Shown: piece after piece, positions 1-8,600 of the stretch
Position numbering within the stretch: the stretch's first letter is position 1
Layout: each line of letters begins with the position of its first letter
Source: CBDUVZ01 sp965370805
Lineage (GTDB): Bacteria; Hydrothermota; Tepidihabitantia; Tepidihabitantales; Tepidihabitantaceae
Direction: 5' to 3'
DNA: 32,412 nt
Assembly (NCBI GenBank): GCA_965370805.1
Contig: CBDUVZ010000018.1
Location: 1 to 32,412, forward strand
Notes under the pieces: generated by a model
What the model was told of the DNA's origin: nothing
Database searches by the model: none
What the model saw: only the letters and a program-made list of their open reading frames with translations
Translations under genes and position numbers: made by a program

Positions 1-73
1 GGGTCGGGTCAAATGTGGATTTCGGGTGTTATGTTTGGGCAGTTTTGCGTGTTGCGGAGCGGAGAGGAAAGGA

Positions 74-186
74 CCAAACACCAAGGCACCAAGAGCACCA
101 AGAAGAGAATGACCAATGAGGAAGTAAACCACGGATGAACACGGAAGGAGAGGGGAGAAGTCAGAGTGCAAGGGACAAGAGGCAGG
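74..186. repeat. Short tandem-repeat array upstream of the sigma gene
   Basis: The first part (about 76-105) repeats a CACCAAG/GCACCAAGA core with 7-9 nt spacing. Bases 106-130 carry ATGACCA-like heptads. Bases 128-147 hold the CGGATGAACA ten-nucleotide motif. Bases 158-186 hold heptads such as GTGCAAG and GGACAAG. The same motif classes recur at other intergenic loci in this window. The array runs into possible start codons of the downstream sigma-factor gene, which makes that start hard to fix. Bases 1-73 show no gene or recognisable signal. Confidence 0.75.
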
Positions 187-870
187 ATGTCAGAGGGTTA
201 CCGCAGGGATACCCGGCTGGCGGGGTCAATACCGGTGATGGATGAAGTCGCGACGCGTTCCGCGAGCCGTGCCTGTTTGCTAGTGGCCGATAGCGCGGTA
301 GCATCTGGGCAGGTGAAGCGTAAACCGGACCAGGATGCCGGGCTCGTTGCCGACTCGAAGGCCGGGAACCTGACCGCGTTCGAGGAGCTGGTCAGGCGGC
401 ACGAGCGGCCGCTGTTCGGTTATCTCTACCGGATGTGCGGGAACGGGAATGATGCCGAGGAGCTGGCCCAGGCGGCGTTTGTGCGGGCGTGGAAGGCGCT
501 GGCGGGTTTTGAGGGCCGGTCCAGTTTCAAGACCTGGCTGTACCGGATTGCGACCAACCTGGCTATCAATAAGCGGACCCGAACCAGACCGACGGTCGAA
601 CTGTCTGAATTGCTGACCAGCCCGGAGCAGGAGCAGCCGGAGGAGTCTTTTCAGCGGAAGCGGCGCGAGGAGGTAGTGTGGGCTGCGCTGGACCGGCTGT
701 CGCCGGACCAACGTTCCGCTCTGGTGTTGTCGGTGTATGAGAGAATGAGTTACAAGGAGATTGCCGAGGCGATGGGCAAGTCGGTGCGAGCCGTTGATTC
801 GCTGCTGGTTCGGGCCCGCGTCGGCGTGCGGAAGATACTTGGTCCGGCCCGCAGGAAGGGGGTCGTGTGA
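187..870 (+). CDS. ECF-type RNA polymerase sigma factor
   Basis: This 227-aa protein has the sigma-70 region 2 core (AFEELVRRHERPLFGYLYRM, followed by an acidic DAEELAQAAF segment and FKTWLYRIATNLAIN). After a short linker comes region 4 with a helix-turn-helix (LSPDQRSALVLSVYERMSYK, then EIAEAMGKSVRAVDSLLVRA). The lack of regions 1 and 3 marks an extracytoplasmic-function sigma factor, which would direct core polymerase to stress or envelope promoters. The start is uncertain. GTG at 166 lies inside a tandem-repeat array, ATG at 187 has AGAGG just upstream, and ATG at 238 or GTG at 313 would give a length more typical of the family. The next gene encodes a matching zinc anti-sigma factor, so regulation by a membrane anti-sigma is likely. 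Confidence 0.9.
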   Translation: MSEGYRRDTRLAGSIPVMDEVATRSASRACLLVADSAVASGQVKRKPDQDAGLVADSKAGNLTAFEELVRRHERPLFGYLYRMCGNGNDAEELAQAAFVRAWKALAGFEGRSSFKTWLYRIATNLAINKRTRTRPTVELSELLTSPEQEQPEESFQRKRREEVVWAALDRLSPDQRSALVLSVYERMSYKEIAEAMGKSVRAVDSLLVRARVGVRKILGPARRKGVV

Positions 871-925
871 TGGTTGCGAGCGGCGCAGGGATTCGGTGCA
901 ATGGGTGTCTAGAGAGGTGAAGCTC

Positions 926-1354
926 ATGAAGTGCAAGCAAGTCAGAAGATTCCTCCCGGCATATGCCGACGATGAGATTGCCGGGCTGCGACGAAGCGAA
1001 ATCGCTCGGCATCTTGAGCAGTGCGCGGCGTGTCGGCAGGAGTTCGAATCGATGAAGGCGGATACGGAACTCCTGCGTCAGGTTGAGGCCCCTAAGCCCG
1101 GGCCGTTCCTGGCCGTCAGGGTTCTCGCCGAGGTCCGGCAGTCCGGGGCGACCCGCACGCAGTCACGCCGGCCGGTTCTGGTCCGGGCGTTCGGCGCGGC
1201 GGCGGCCGTGTTGCTGGTGGCGGCCGGGGTCTGGGTCGGCGCGCTGGTCGGTTCCGGGATTGCCCGGTCGAGTGATGCGACCGAGGATGAGTTCCTCAAC
1301 AGTTCAGGGCTGTCTTTTGCCGAGTTTACCGAGTCGGTGTTTGCGGAGGAGTGA
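926..1354 (+). CDS. Membrane-anchored zinc anti-sigma factor
   Basis: This 142-aa protein begins with a cytoplasmic zinc anti-sigma domain. The HLEQCAAC segment gives the HxxxCxxC zinc-binding motif and is followed by a helical region. One transmembrane helix follows at about residues 87-110 (AAAAVLLVAAGVWVGALVG), then a short acidic periplasmic tail. The family binds the neighbouring ECF sigma factor and releases it on an envelope or redox signal. The ATG has a good Shine-Dalgarno (AGAGGTG, 8 nt upstream). The gene lies 55 nt after the sigma gene, and its TGA overlaps the ATG of the next gene (TGATG), so the three genes probably form one operon with coupled translation. The pairing with the sigma factor is inferred from adjacency. 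Confidence 0.8.
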   Translation: MKCKQVRRFLPAYADDEIAGLRRSEIARHLEQCAACRQEFESMKADTELLRQVEAPKPGPFLAVRVLAEVRQSGATRTQSRRPVLVRAFGAAAAVLLVAAGVWVGALVGSGIARSSDATEDEFLNSSGLSFAEFTESVFAEE

Positions 1355-1860
1355 TGAAGCGCAGTACGACATGGTTGGTTGTTGGTCTGGCGGTTTCGCT
1401 GGCGCTGAACGCGGCGGCCGTGGGCGCGTTCGTCTTCCATCGGTTCGGACCGCCGCCGCCCGGATTGCGTCTGATGCGCGAGCTGAGGTCGCAGGACCGG
1501 GGCGCGATTCGCAAGTTGCGTCGCACCATGGAGACCGGAATGGATTCGCTGGGGCAGGAACTGGACGCAGCCCGGCATGAGCTTGCTCTGCTTCTGCGCC
1601 GGCCCGACGCCGAGCCGGAAGAAGTTGAGCCGCGGCTCGAAGAGATTGCCCGGATTCAGACCGAGATGAACCGGGTGGCTTTCGAGTATGCCCGGCAGAT
1701 GGCCGCGAAGATGTCGCCGGAACAGCGGGAGCGGATGCATCGGATGTTCGAGCGGCACTTCGCCCCGCCGCGTCGCGGTCGCCGGATGCGGGGCCGAGGT
1801 CAACCCTGGCACCGGGAACCCGGGCCACGCGGGAAAGACGGGATTCCGGGGAGGCCCTAG
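1354..1860 (+). CDS. Spy/CpxP/CnrX-like periplasmic protein, membrane-anchored
   Basis: This 168-aa protein has an N-terminal hydrophobic signal or anchor (about residues 6-27, LVVGLAVSLALNAAAVGAFV). A long charged, helical periplasmic part follows, with the LTxxQ-type motif as MSPEQRERM near residue 126. The overall plan (short anchor, helical hairpin rich in Arg/Glu, LTxxQ-like motif) fits the Spy/CpxP and heavy-metal-sensor (CnrX-like) families, which sense misfolded protein or metals. The C-terminus is rich in Arg, Gly and Pro. The ATG at 1354 overlaps the anti-sigma stop codon; GGAGGA lies 3 nt upstream, which favours 1354 over the GTG at 1351. Position behind an ECF sigma/anti-sigma pair resembles the cnr-type signalling arrangement, so a sensor role is plausible but inferred. 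Confidence 0.65.
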   Translation: MKRSTTWLVVGLAVSLALNAAAVGAFVFHRFGPPPPGLRLMRELRSQDRGAIRKLRRTMETGMDSLGQELDAARHELALLLRRPDAEPEEVEPRLEEIARIQTEMNRVAFEYARQMAAKMSPEQRERMHRMFERHFAPPRRGRRMRGRGQPWHREPGPRGKDGIPGRP

Positions 1861-1873
1861 GTGGACAGAGTTC

Positions 1874-1908
1874 AAGTCAGAATGCAGAGTGCAAGAGGCA
1901 AGATCGCC
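1874..1908. repeat. Heptad tandem array (AATGCAG/GAGGCAA class)
   Basis: Five consecutive 7-nt units can be read (AAGTCAG, AATGCAG, AGTGCAA, GAGGCAA, GATCGCC). Each of the first four has C at the fifth position. The array starts 14 nt after the stop codon of the Spy-like gene. The same unit class occurs at 158-186. The rest of the 1861-2027 gap contains no gene that I can support. Confidence 0.7.
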
Positions 1909-2027
1909 AGACCGGCCAGGAAGAAAGCAGACAGGATGGAGCACGGCGGCCCGGCTTGAGAAACCCAGGCTCGGCTAATGAGATTGGACAGGTCTGGGCC
2001 GCCCGTGACTCCTGAGAGGAGAATGAA

Positions 2028-2609
2028 GTGAAAAAGACGAAGAGATGGATTGTCGCGGCAGTGGTTGTTGTGGGACTGACTGCCACCGGCTGGGTGATTG
2101 CCCAGGAAGCGCCGGCCAGGAGCCCGGTTGAAGCACCACCCGGAGAGTACGGCCGGCGTGGATTTGACCTGACCGACGAGCAGCTCGACCGGATGGATGA
2201 ACTGCAGATTGCCGGCCTGAAGAAGACGATGCCGCTGGAAACCGACCTCCGAATCAAGCAGATGGAACTGGAAGCGTTGTGGCGGGCTGATGAGATCAAC
2301 CCGAAGGCGATCATCGGCAAAGTCAAGGAGGTTCATTCGACACGGCAGAAGGTCGCGGTGGCGCGGGCCGAGAACCGGATTGCAGTATACCAGATTCTGA
2401 CGCCCGAGCAGCGGGAGCGGGCGAAGCAGTTCCGCGGGCTGCGTGGGATGCGCGGTAGGGGTCGCGGTATGCGTGGTGCGGGCCGCGGCATGAGGGGCAG
2501 CCGCGGGCCGGGAATGATGAGAGGACAGGGACGTCGTCACCGCGGGATGTCGGGACCCGGATCGTGGCAGATGGCCCCGCCCGGTCCCGAATGGATGCCT
2601 GAGGAGTAG
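2028..2609 (+). CDS. Secreted Spy/CpxP-family protein with RG-rich tail
   Basis: This 193-aa protein starts at GTG with GAGAGGAG 7 nt upstream. It has a cleavable signal peptide (about residues 1-26, ending at VIAQE). The mature part is helical and carries two LTxxQ-type motifs, LTDEQL near residue 47 and LTPEQRERA near residue 124, the hallmark of the Spy/CpxP family of periplasmic chaperones and stress sensors. From about residue 135 the chain changes to a low-complexity tail of repeated GRGMRG-like units with Gly, Arg and Met, unusual in this family. It follows the other Spy-like gene and ends in a strong terminator, so it is probably the last gene of the sigma-factor operon or a target of that sigma factor. 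Family assignment is by motif and layout. Confidence 0.7.
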   Translation: MKKTKRWIVAAVVVVGLTATGWVIAQEAPARSPVEAPPGEYGRRGFDLTDEQLDRMDELQIAGLKKTMPLETDLRIKQMELEALWRADEINPKAIIGKVKEVHSTRQKVAVARAENRIAVYQILTPEQRERAKQFRGLRGMRGRGRGMRGAGRGMRGSRGPGMMRGQGRRHRGMSGPGSWQMAPPGPEWMPEE

Positions 2610-2650
2610 CCGAAGTCGGTAGTGTGCCGTCAAGCGGCACGACTTGGTTG

Positions 2651-2690
2651 CGGTCAGGAGCGCCTTGGATGGCGCTCCTGACCGTTCTTC
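2651..2690 (+). terminator. Rho-independent terminator of the sigma/Spy operon
   Basis: A perfect 14-bp stem (CGGTCAGGAGCGCC at 2651-2664 pairs with 2671-2684) encloses a 6-nt loop and is followed by TTCTTCT. A smaller 6-bp hairpin (2624-2640) lies just upstream. Confidence 0.88.
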
Positions 2691-2706
2691 TGCGTGAGGC
2701 TGGCGC

Positions 2707-2734
2707 TTGAAATCATCCGGGCAGTGGCTATTCT
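2707..2734 (+). promoter_or_regulatory. Sigma-A-like promoter, predicted leaderless start
   Basis: TTGAAA (2707-2712), a 16-nt spacer and TATTCT (2729-2734) form a good promoter. Six nucleotides separate the -10 box from ATG at 2741, so the predicted first transcribed base is the A of the start codon. No Shine-Dalgarno fits in that space. Confidence 0.6.
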
Positions 2735-2740
2735 CAGGTG

Positions 2741-4507
2741 ATGAGTTCTCGCCCGGCCGTGACCACAGCCTGCTTCTTGTTACTGGCGTTGCTGACGACC
2801 GGGATGAAGTGCGGCAGCACCCCGCCCGGTATACCGGAAGTTCTGGTCGTTCCGGACACGGTCTATCAGCGTGCCCCGGTTTCTTTCGGCATCACATGTT
2901 CTGACCCTTACGAAAGGCGCATGCGCTTCGTAGTGGACTGGGGTGATGGAACGGTCGATACGTCCAATGGCTGCAGTTCCGGGGATACGGCTATGGTTAC
3001 TCATCGCTGGGATGAGGCCGGGGAGTTCGGACTGCGGGTGATGACCGTGCTCGCTGATGAGGTAGAGATCGCCTCGCCGTGGGCCGAGCCGGTATCAGTG
3101 ACCGTGCTCGCCAATGGGATTCCGGACGTGCCCGCGCTTACGGCACCGAGCAAAGCAGCTGTGGGCGCGTACACGCATTTCCGGGCCACCGGGACCGACC
3201 CGGACGGGGACAGCGTTTCGTTCCAGTTCGATTTCGGGGAGGCCGTCGGGAACTGGACCGGATTCGTGCCGAGCGGAAGCACCGGACAGGATTCGCACCG
3301 CTTCGAGACATGCGACACGCTGTATGCCCGGTGCCGGGCCAGGGACGTCAAACGCAGCGAGTCCGACTGGTCCGATTCCGTGCGTCTGATCGTGAGCACG
3401 ACCGGTGCGGTGCGCTGGTGGTGGACGGGTCCAGACATGACACCGCCTTCCGGTGCGCCGTTGGTCGTCCTGAATGTGACCGGTGAGAAGGTCTACATCG
3501 GCTGGGATGACGGCTGTCTGCGGACTTCCGACGGGAAGGAGACCGGCCCGGATTTCCGTTGCACCGGCTACGTCGCCTACTGCGAGCAGACCGGGCACGT
3601 GGTTGTCGGTGGGGAACGCGGGCTGTACGCGTTCACGCCGTCGTTCGCGCCGGTCTGGCGCTGGATTCCTCCGGACACGACCGTCCGGCTGGAGTGGGGC
3701 GCACCGGCCGTCTGCGGCGACCGGGTCTACTGTCCCTGTGACAATGAGAGCCTGTACTGTTTCCAGGACTTCGGCGACACGGTCCAGTTGTTGAACGTCC
3801 GCCGGATTCCCGGCATCGGCGTCGCGGTGGCGATCAATGCCGCGGGCGACGTCATTGTCGCAAGCGACAGCGGATGCCTGTACCGGTTGACGTCTGACAT
3901 CGACAGCATCATCTGGCAGGTCGAACTCGCTCCGGGCGGCGAGCTCTATCCCCCGGCACTCGGCAGCGACGGGATGGTCTACGTCAGTTCCGCGAGCGGC
4001 GTTCTGCACGCGGTCGGCCCGGCCGGCGATGTTGTCTGGACTCAAGTGCCGGCCGGAGGTGCGCGCTTCACGGTTGTGGGCGATGCGGCGGTGTTCACCG
4101 GTACGGGTGACGGCCGGCTGTATTCGTACGACCCGGCAACCGGCGACGAGAACTGGTCGGCTCGATTCGGCCCGACCGCGGCGGTGGTCGGCAGCCCGGT
4201 GCTGAGCCGGAACGGCTATGTCTACTGTCAGAACGCCGAGGACGTGCTGTACTGCGTGCGGCAGTCTGACGGCAGGCGGATGTGGTCCTGTGACTGTCCC
4301 GGCTATTTGCCGGACGGGAAAGGGCGAAGCCGGGACCTGGGGCAACTGGTGCCTTCGCCGGGCATCACCGGTTCCGGAGATATCCTCGTCGTGGGGCAGG
4401 ATGCGCTCTACTGCGTCGCGGGATACGAAGACGGCCCGCTGGCAGATGCCCCCTGGCCCAAGTGGCAACATGATTCCCACAACAGCGGCAGGTCGGCCGG
4501 CTGGTAG
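2741..4507 (+). CDS. PQQ-like beta-propeller lipoprotein with PKD/Ig-like domains
   Basis: This 588-aa protein has a hydrophobic leader ending LTTGMKCGSTPP; the Cys is probably lipidated although the residue before it (Lys) is not a classic lipobox. Two PKD/Ig-like domains follow (about residues 35-125 and 130-225; motifs VDWGDGTVDTS and ATGTDPDGDSVSFQFDFG). A WWW segment (about 230) leads to a beta-propeller of PQQ-like blades such as GDGRLYSYDPATGDENWSA and SDGMVYVSSASGVLHAVGP. It ends with PWPKWQHDSHNSGR, a motif typical of PQQ-like propellers. Such proteins sit on the cell envelope; no enzyme motif is visible. Two paralogues with the same plan lie at 21646-23124 and 23438-25294. The gene stands alone between a terminator and a repeat array. 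Confidence 0.75.
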   Translation: MSSRPAVTTACFLLLALLTTGMKCGSTPPGIPEVLVVPDTVYQRAPVSFGITCSDPYERRMRFVVDWGDGTVDTSNGCSSGDTAMVTHRWDEAGEFGLRVMTVLADEVEIASPWAEPVSVTVLANGIPDVPALTAPSKAAVGAYTHFRATGTDPDGDSVSFQFDFGEAVGNWTGFVPSGSTGQDSHRFETCDTLYARCRARDVKRSESDWSDSVRLIVSTTGAVRWWWTGPDMTPPSGAPLVVLNVTGEKVYIGWDDGCLRTSDGKETGPDFRCTGYVAYCEQTGHVVVGGERGLYAFTPSFAPVWRWIPPDTTVRLEWGAPAVCGDRVYCPCDNESLYCFQDFGDTVQLLNVRRIPGIGVAVAINAAGDVIVASDSGCLYRLTSDIDSIIWQVELAPGGELYPPALGSDGMVYVSSASGVLHAVGPAGDVVWTQVPAGGARFTVVGDAAVFTGTGDGRLYSYDPATGDENWSARFGPTAAVVGSPVLSRNGYVYCQNAEDVLYCVRQSDGRRMWSCDCPGYLPDGKGRSRDLGQLVPSPGITGSGDILVVGQDALYCVAGYEDGPLADAPWPKWQHDSHNSGRSAGW

Positions 4508-4533
4508 GAGCCGGTCCGGCAAGGACCTTCTCA

Positions 4534-4645
4534 ATGACGAATGACGAATGCCGAGTGTCGAATGCAAAGGAAATGGAACCGCAGATGAACGCAGATGGAC
4601 GCAGATTCGGCAGTCGGAATTCGTCATTCGCAACTGACAATGATA
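4534..4645. repeat. Composite 7-nt / 10-nt tandem array reaching the next start codon
   Basis: Heptads at 4534-4568 (ATGACGA twice, then ATGCCGA, GTGTCGA, ATGCAAA) are followed by three 10-nt units at 4580-4609 (CGCAGATGAA, CGCAGATGGA and a diverged third). Heptads of opposite orientation follow at about 4610-4645 (AATTCGT, CATTCGC). The last heptad contains the ATG start codon of the next gene at 4640. The stretch 4508-4639 holds no other gene. Confidence 0.75.
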
Positions 4646-5632
4646 AGTGAGCATGAGTCCCCGCGTGCGGTTGCGCTTTTTTCCGGCGGGCTCGATTCGG
4701 TGCTGGCGGTGCAGTTACTTCTCGACCAGGGGATCGAAGTTGTCGGCGTACATTTCGAGGGCGGATACTGCCCGATTCAACGCGAGGGGGAGAACCCCGC
4801 AGGACTGACGGCGGTCCAGCTCGGGATTGAACTAGTCAAGCTGCCGATTGACCAGGATTTCATCGAGCTGATCAAGGCACCGAAGCACGGTCTTGGTCGG
4901 AACATGAACCCGTGTATCGATTGCCATATCCTGATGGTGAAGCGGGCCTGGGAATGGGGTCGGGAGCAGGGAGCCGGGTTCGTCATCACCGGCGAAGTTC
5001 TTGGCCAGCGGCCGATGTCCCAGAACAAGCAGGGATTGATGCTGGTTGCGAAGCGGTCGGGGACCGGGGGCAGGTTGCTGCGTCCGCTGTCGGCACGCCT
5101 GCTGGAGCCGACTGTGCCGGAGACGACCGGTCTGGTGGACAGGACGAAGCTCCTGGATGTCCAGGGCCGGACTCGGCGCCGACAGCTTGAACTGGCGAAA
5201 GGATACGGCATCACCGATTTCGCAACCCCGGCCGGTGGATGCCTGCTGACCGATGCCGGTTTTGCGCGGCGTTTGCGTGAGGCGTTCGACCACGGCGAGG
5301 ATTCGGTTGCGACGGTGGAACTGCTGCGACTCGGCCGTCACTTTCGACTTGGGTCCGGCGCCAGGCTGGTCGTCGGGCGCAACCGGATTGAGAACGAGGA
5401 TTTGCTCCGTCGGGCGCCGGCCGATTCGCTGATCCTGGATGCTGGCCACCTGCCCGGTCCGGTGGGGCTGCTGATTTCCGGTCGACCGGATGACGCGGAA
5501 CCGGCGGCCGGGATCTGCGCCCGGTACAGCGACCGGCGCGGAGATTCCGAAGTCACGCTGATAGTCGGCGGGGCCGAGATGGCGGTCAAGCCGGCGAGCC
5601 CGGCCGAAGCCGCGCGGTTCGTTATCGGTTGA
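4640..5632 (+). CDS. PP-loop ATPase, MnmA/ThiI-like tRNA thiolation protein with C-terminal NFACT-R-like domain
   Basis: This 330-aa protein carries the PP-loop ATP-pyrophosphatase motif SGGLDS at residues 15-20. A CIDCH motif in the context NMNPCIDC lies near residue 92 and PAGGCLLTD near 196; these Cys positions recall the two catalytic cysteines of MnmA-type tRNA 2-thiouridylases. It would activate a tRNA uridine by adenylation and accept sulfur. The C-terminal part (about 235-330, RLGRHFRLGSGARLVVGRN onward) resembles the NFACT-R-type RNA-binding domain found fused to such PP-loop proteins; that comparison is from memory. It lacks the full MnmA C-terminal domains, so I give no symbol. The start at ATG 4640 has no Shine-Dalgarno and sits in the last unit of a repeat array; the ATG at 4595 lies inside the repeat and is unlikely. 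Confidence 0.75.
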   Translation: MISEHESPRAVALFSGGLDSVLAVQLLLDQGIEVVGVHFEGGYCPIQREGENPAGLTAVQLGIELVKLPIDQDFIELIKAPKHGLGRNMNPCIDCHILMVKRAWEWGREQGAGFVITGEVLGQRPMSQNKQGLMLVAKRSGTGGRLLRPLSARLLEPTVPETTGLVDRTKLLDVQGRTRRRQLELAKGYGITDFATPAGGCLLTDAGFARRLREAFDHGEDSVATVELLRLGRHFRLGSGARLVVGRNRIENEDLLRRAPADSLILDAGHLPGPVGLLISGRPDDAEPAAGICARYSDRRGDSEVTLIVGGAEMAVKPASPAEAARFVIG

Positions 5633-5654
5633 GACCGACCGGCACCGGGCCGGC

Positions 5655-5682
5655 TTGACTTGAAGGGCAAGCTCCCTATATT
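5655..5682 (+). promoter_or_regulatory. Promoter of smc, predicted leaderless start
   Basis: TTGACT (5655-5660), a 16-nt spacer and TATATT (5677-5682) are followed after 5 nt by GTG at 5688. Transcription would begin at or next to the start codon. The upstream TTG at 5682 overlaps the -10 box, which argues for GTG 5688 as the start. Confidence 0.65.
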
Positions 5683-5687
5683 TGGGC

Positions 5688-8600
5688 GTGCATATCAAGG
5701 AGTTGCAGCTCACCGGGTTCAAGTCGTTCCACGGGAAAACCACGCTCCAGTTCTCCCCGGGAATGAATGCCGTCATCGGGCCCAACGGCTGCGGCAAGAC
5801 GAACATCCTGGACGCGCTGCGCTGGGTCCTGGGCGAGCAGTCGTTTTCGCTGCTGCGTTGCGCCCGGAATGAAGACCTGGTTTTCGGTGGTACGGTCGAG
5901 GTTCCCGCTACGAACTACGCTGATGTCAGGCTGGTCCTTGCCGGCAGCGAGGTTCCCAGATACGGTTCCGAAATAGAAATCCGGCGGCGTTTCTTCCGGT
6001 CCGGAGAGAGCGAGTACTATCTCAACCGCCAGCCGTGTCGTCTCAAGGACATCCAGGAGGTGTTTCTCGCTTCCGGCATCGGGACCAAGGCGTATTCGAT
6101 ATTCGACCTCAAGCAGATGCGGGAGATTGTCGCCGGCAATACCCGGCGGATGTTCGAAGAGGCCGCTACGCTGGCCAAGTACCGCGATGCCAAGGCCGAC
6201 TGCCAGCGCAAACTGGAACTGACCGACAAGGACCTGATCAGGCTTGAAGATATCGTCGCCGAGCGGGAACGGGTAGTCCGAAGCCTGCGCCGCCAGGCAG
6301 GCAAGCTCCGTTCGTACGACAAGCTGAAGGAAGAAGAAGGATCGCTGAGATTGCTCGAACTGAAGGACGAGTTCGGGTCGATAAGTCGAGAGTTCGAGCG
6401 GGTCGATAAGGACACTGTTGACCTTGAGAAGGCAGAGGCCGAAAGACTCACGGAGATACGCCGGCTTGACGAGGAACTGCGGCGCCATCGGGGTGAGCTG
6501 CGCAAGGAGCAGACCCTGAAGGACGAGCTTGCCGGCGAGGCCCGCAAGCGGCGCCAAGAACTCGCCGAACTTGAAGGAAAGGAACTGCTTGCCCGCCAGA
6601 AGGTCGAGTTCCTGATTCAGGGCGCGGACCGGGACGAGCAGGCATGCGAGAAACTGAAGCAGGGAGCAGTCGAACTGGAGCGGGTATTTGAGTCGGGTCT
6701 GGCGCGTCTTGCGGAGGCGAATTCCAGGCAGACCGAGCTGGAAAAGGAACTGAACCGGGCGCGGGAAGCGACGAAGGCAGCGGAGCAGAAGCTCTACGAC
6801 CTGCGCAGCCAGGAACTGACGCAGCGGGAGAGCCTGGAGAGTCTGCTTGAGCGGCAGCAGTCCGCGCGACAGCAGAGTGTCCGTCTTGAAGCGGAGGAGC
6901 AGAACCAGGCCGAGGAGCGGGTCCGGCTCAAGGATGAACTGAAAGAGACAGATGACCGACTCGGGAAGGTGCGCGATGAAGGAGATGAGGTCGGCCGCGC
7001 GGTTGCGGAGGCGCAGGCGGCGTTGACCGGGGAGCGCGGGCGAATCGCGGGAGCCGAAGCCGAGCTGGCGAAAAGCCGGGATGAGTTGTCCCGGGCTGGC
7101 CGGGAACTCGGTCAGGCAAAGGAGAGGCGGACACGACTCGAGAAGGAACTGGCGATGTTGCGGTCGGGTCTGCCGGACCGGCTGGAGAAGTGCCGGGCGG
7201 TACTCGGCAGCAGAATACTGGGCGAGTTGGGCCGGTTGCTGAGCATCGATGACGGGTGGGAACTCGCGTGCGAAGCCGCACTCCAGCCGGTTGCCGAGTT
7301 CCTGGTGACCGATGGGGAGCCGCAGCCCGGGGATATCGCGCGGCTGGTCGAGGAAGGTCCGGCTTCAGGATGCGGTCTGATTGCGGCGGGCGGGAGCGAG
7401 CCGGGAGATGCCGGCGATAGCCTGTCCGGTGACGGAGTGGTCGGCAGGCTTGCGGACCATGTGGAGTTCGCTGATGGGACGCCGGATTGGGTCAGGCGGC
7501 TGGTGGAATCGTTCACGGTGGCCCGGGATGCGGCCGCTATCGTCAGACTTGCCGAGAAGCATCCCGACCGATCGTTTGTCGCCCGGGAAGGCTGCGCCCG
7601 ATTCGCCGACGGCAGGCTGGTGATTGCCGCGCGGGACCGGAGTCGGCTGAGCGCCCAGGGATTGATCCAGACGAAAGCGAAGGAGCTCGGCGAGCGTGAG
7701 GCATCGGTTGCCGACCTGACCGGGAAGCAGGCCGAGCTCCAGGCCCGGACCGAAAAGCTCCAGTCGGAGATCGAAGGGCTGAAGGAAAACCTGATTGACT
7801 GGGAACGCAAGAAATCCTCGCTCAGCGCAACCCGGCAGGCACTGGCTTCCCGGCAGTCCGAGCTGGTTCGGGATCAGGAGCGGCAGCGGGCCGATTTGCG
7901 TCGGCCGGCGGTACCGGTTGGCCGTGCCGACCCGGAGAAAGCGGATGGCAGTCCGGCTCTGGCCCGGGCCAGGAAAGAACTTGCGGGACTTGACGAGCAG
8001 GTTGGACGTCAGACCGGTCTTCTGAAGCGGTTGCAGCAGCAGGTAGTTGAGGGGGAGCGGGCCGTGAGGGAGGAACTGGAAGCATCGGCCGTCCGGCTGG
8101 CGGCGTTGAGTGAGGAGAAGCAGAAGACATCCCGGCTGGAAGCCGAAAGCGATTACGCGAAACAGGCAATCGGGGAACGCCGGCGCAGGGCCAGCGAACT
8201 GCAGGCAGGCGCCGATAGAGCACGGGAGCAGACTGTGGAACTCGGGCAGCACATCGAGCAGCGAAATCCTGAGACTGAACGCGTGCGGAAGGAGATTGAG
8301 GAACTGGAGGTCCGGGTCGACCGCCTTCGGGTTGCCGACCTTTCCCGGGTCGAGGAAGAACTCGAAGAGAATCTCTCCCGGCTGCGGCAGGCCCGTGAGC
8401 AGAATCAGAATATCCTGATGGAGCAGCGGATGCGGAAGCACGAGCTGAATCAGCAACAGGCCACAATCGTGCAGGAGGCCCGTGAGGAATACGCGACGGA
8501 CATCGCTCAATTCGAGCCGGAAGAGGCTACTGATGCCGCGGAGCGGTTGACCCGGGTGCGGCGGCGGCTCGAAGCCCTGGGCGCGGTGAACCCGTTGGCC

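Noticed and set aside
4513..4527. Terminator after the propeller lipoprotein
   Set aside because: GGTCC/GGACC makes only a 5-bp stem and the following bases are weakly T-rich.
4595..4639. Upstream ATG for the PP-loop gene
   Set aside because: The added 15 residues are translated repeat sequence and match nothing in the family.
3095..4654. 519-aa open frame on the minus strand
   Set aside because: It is antisense to the propeller lipoprotein, rich in Arg/Pro/His as expected from a GC-rich shadow frame, and has no domain.
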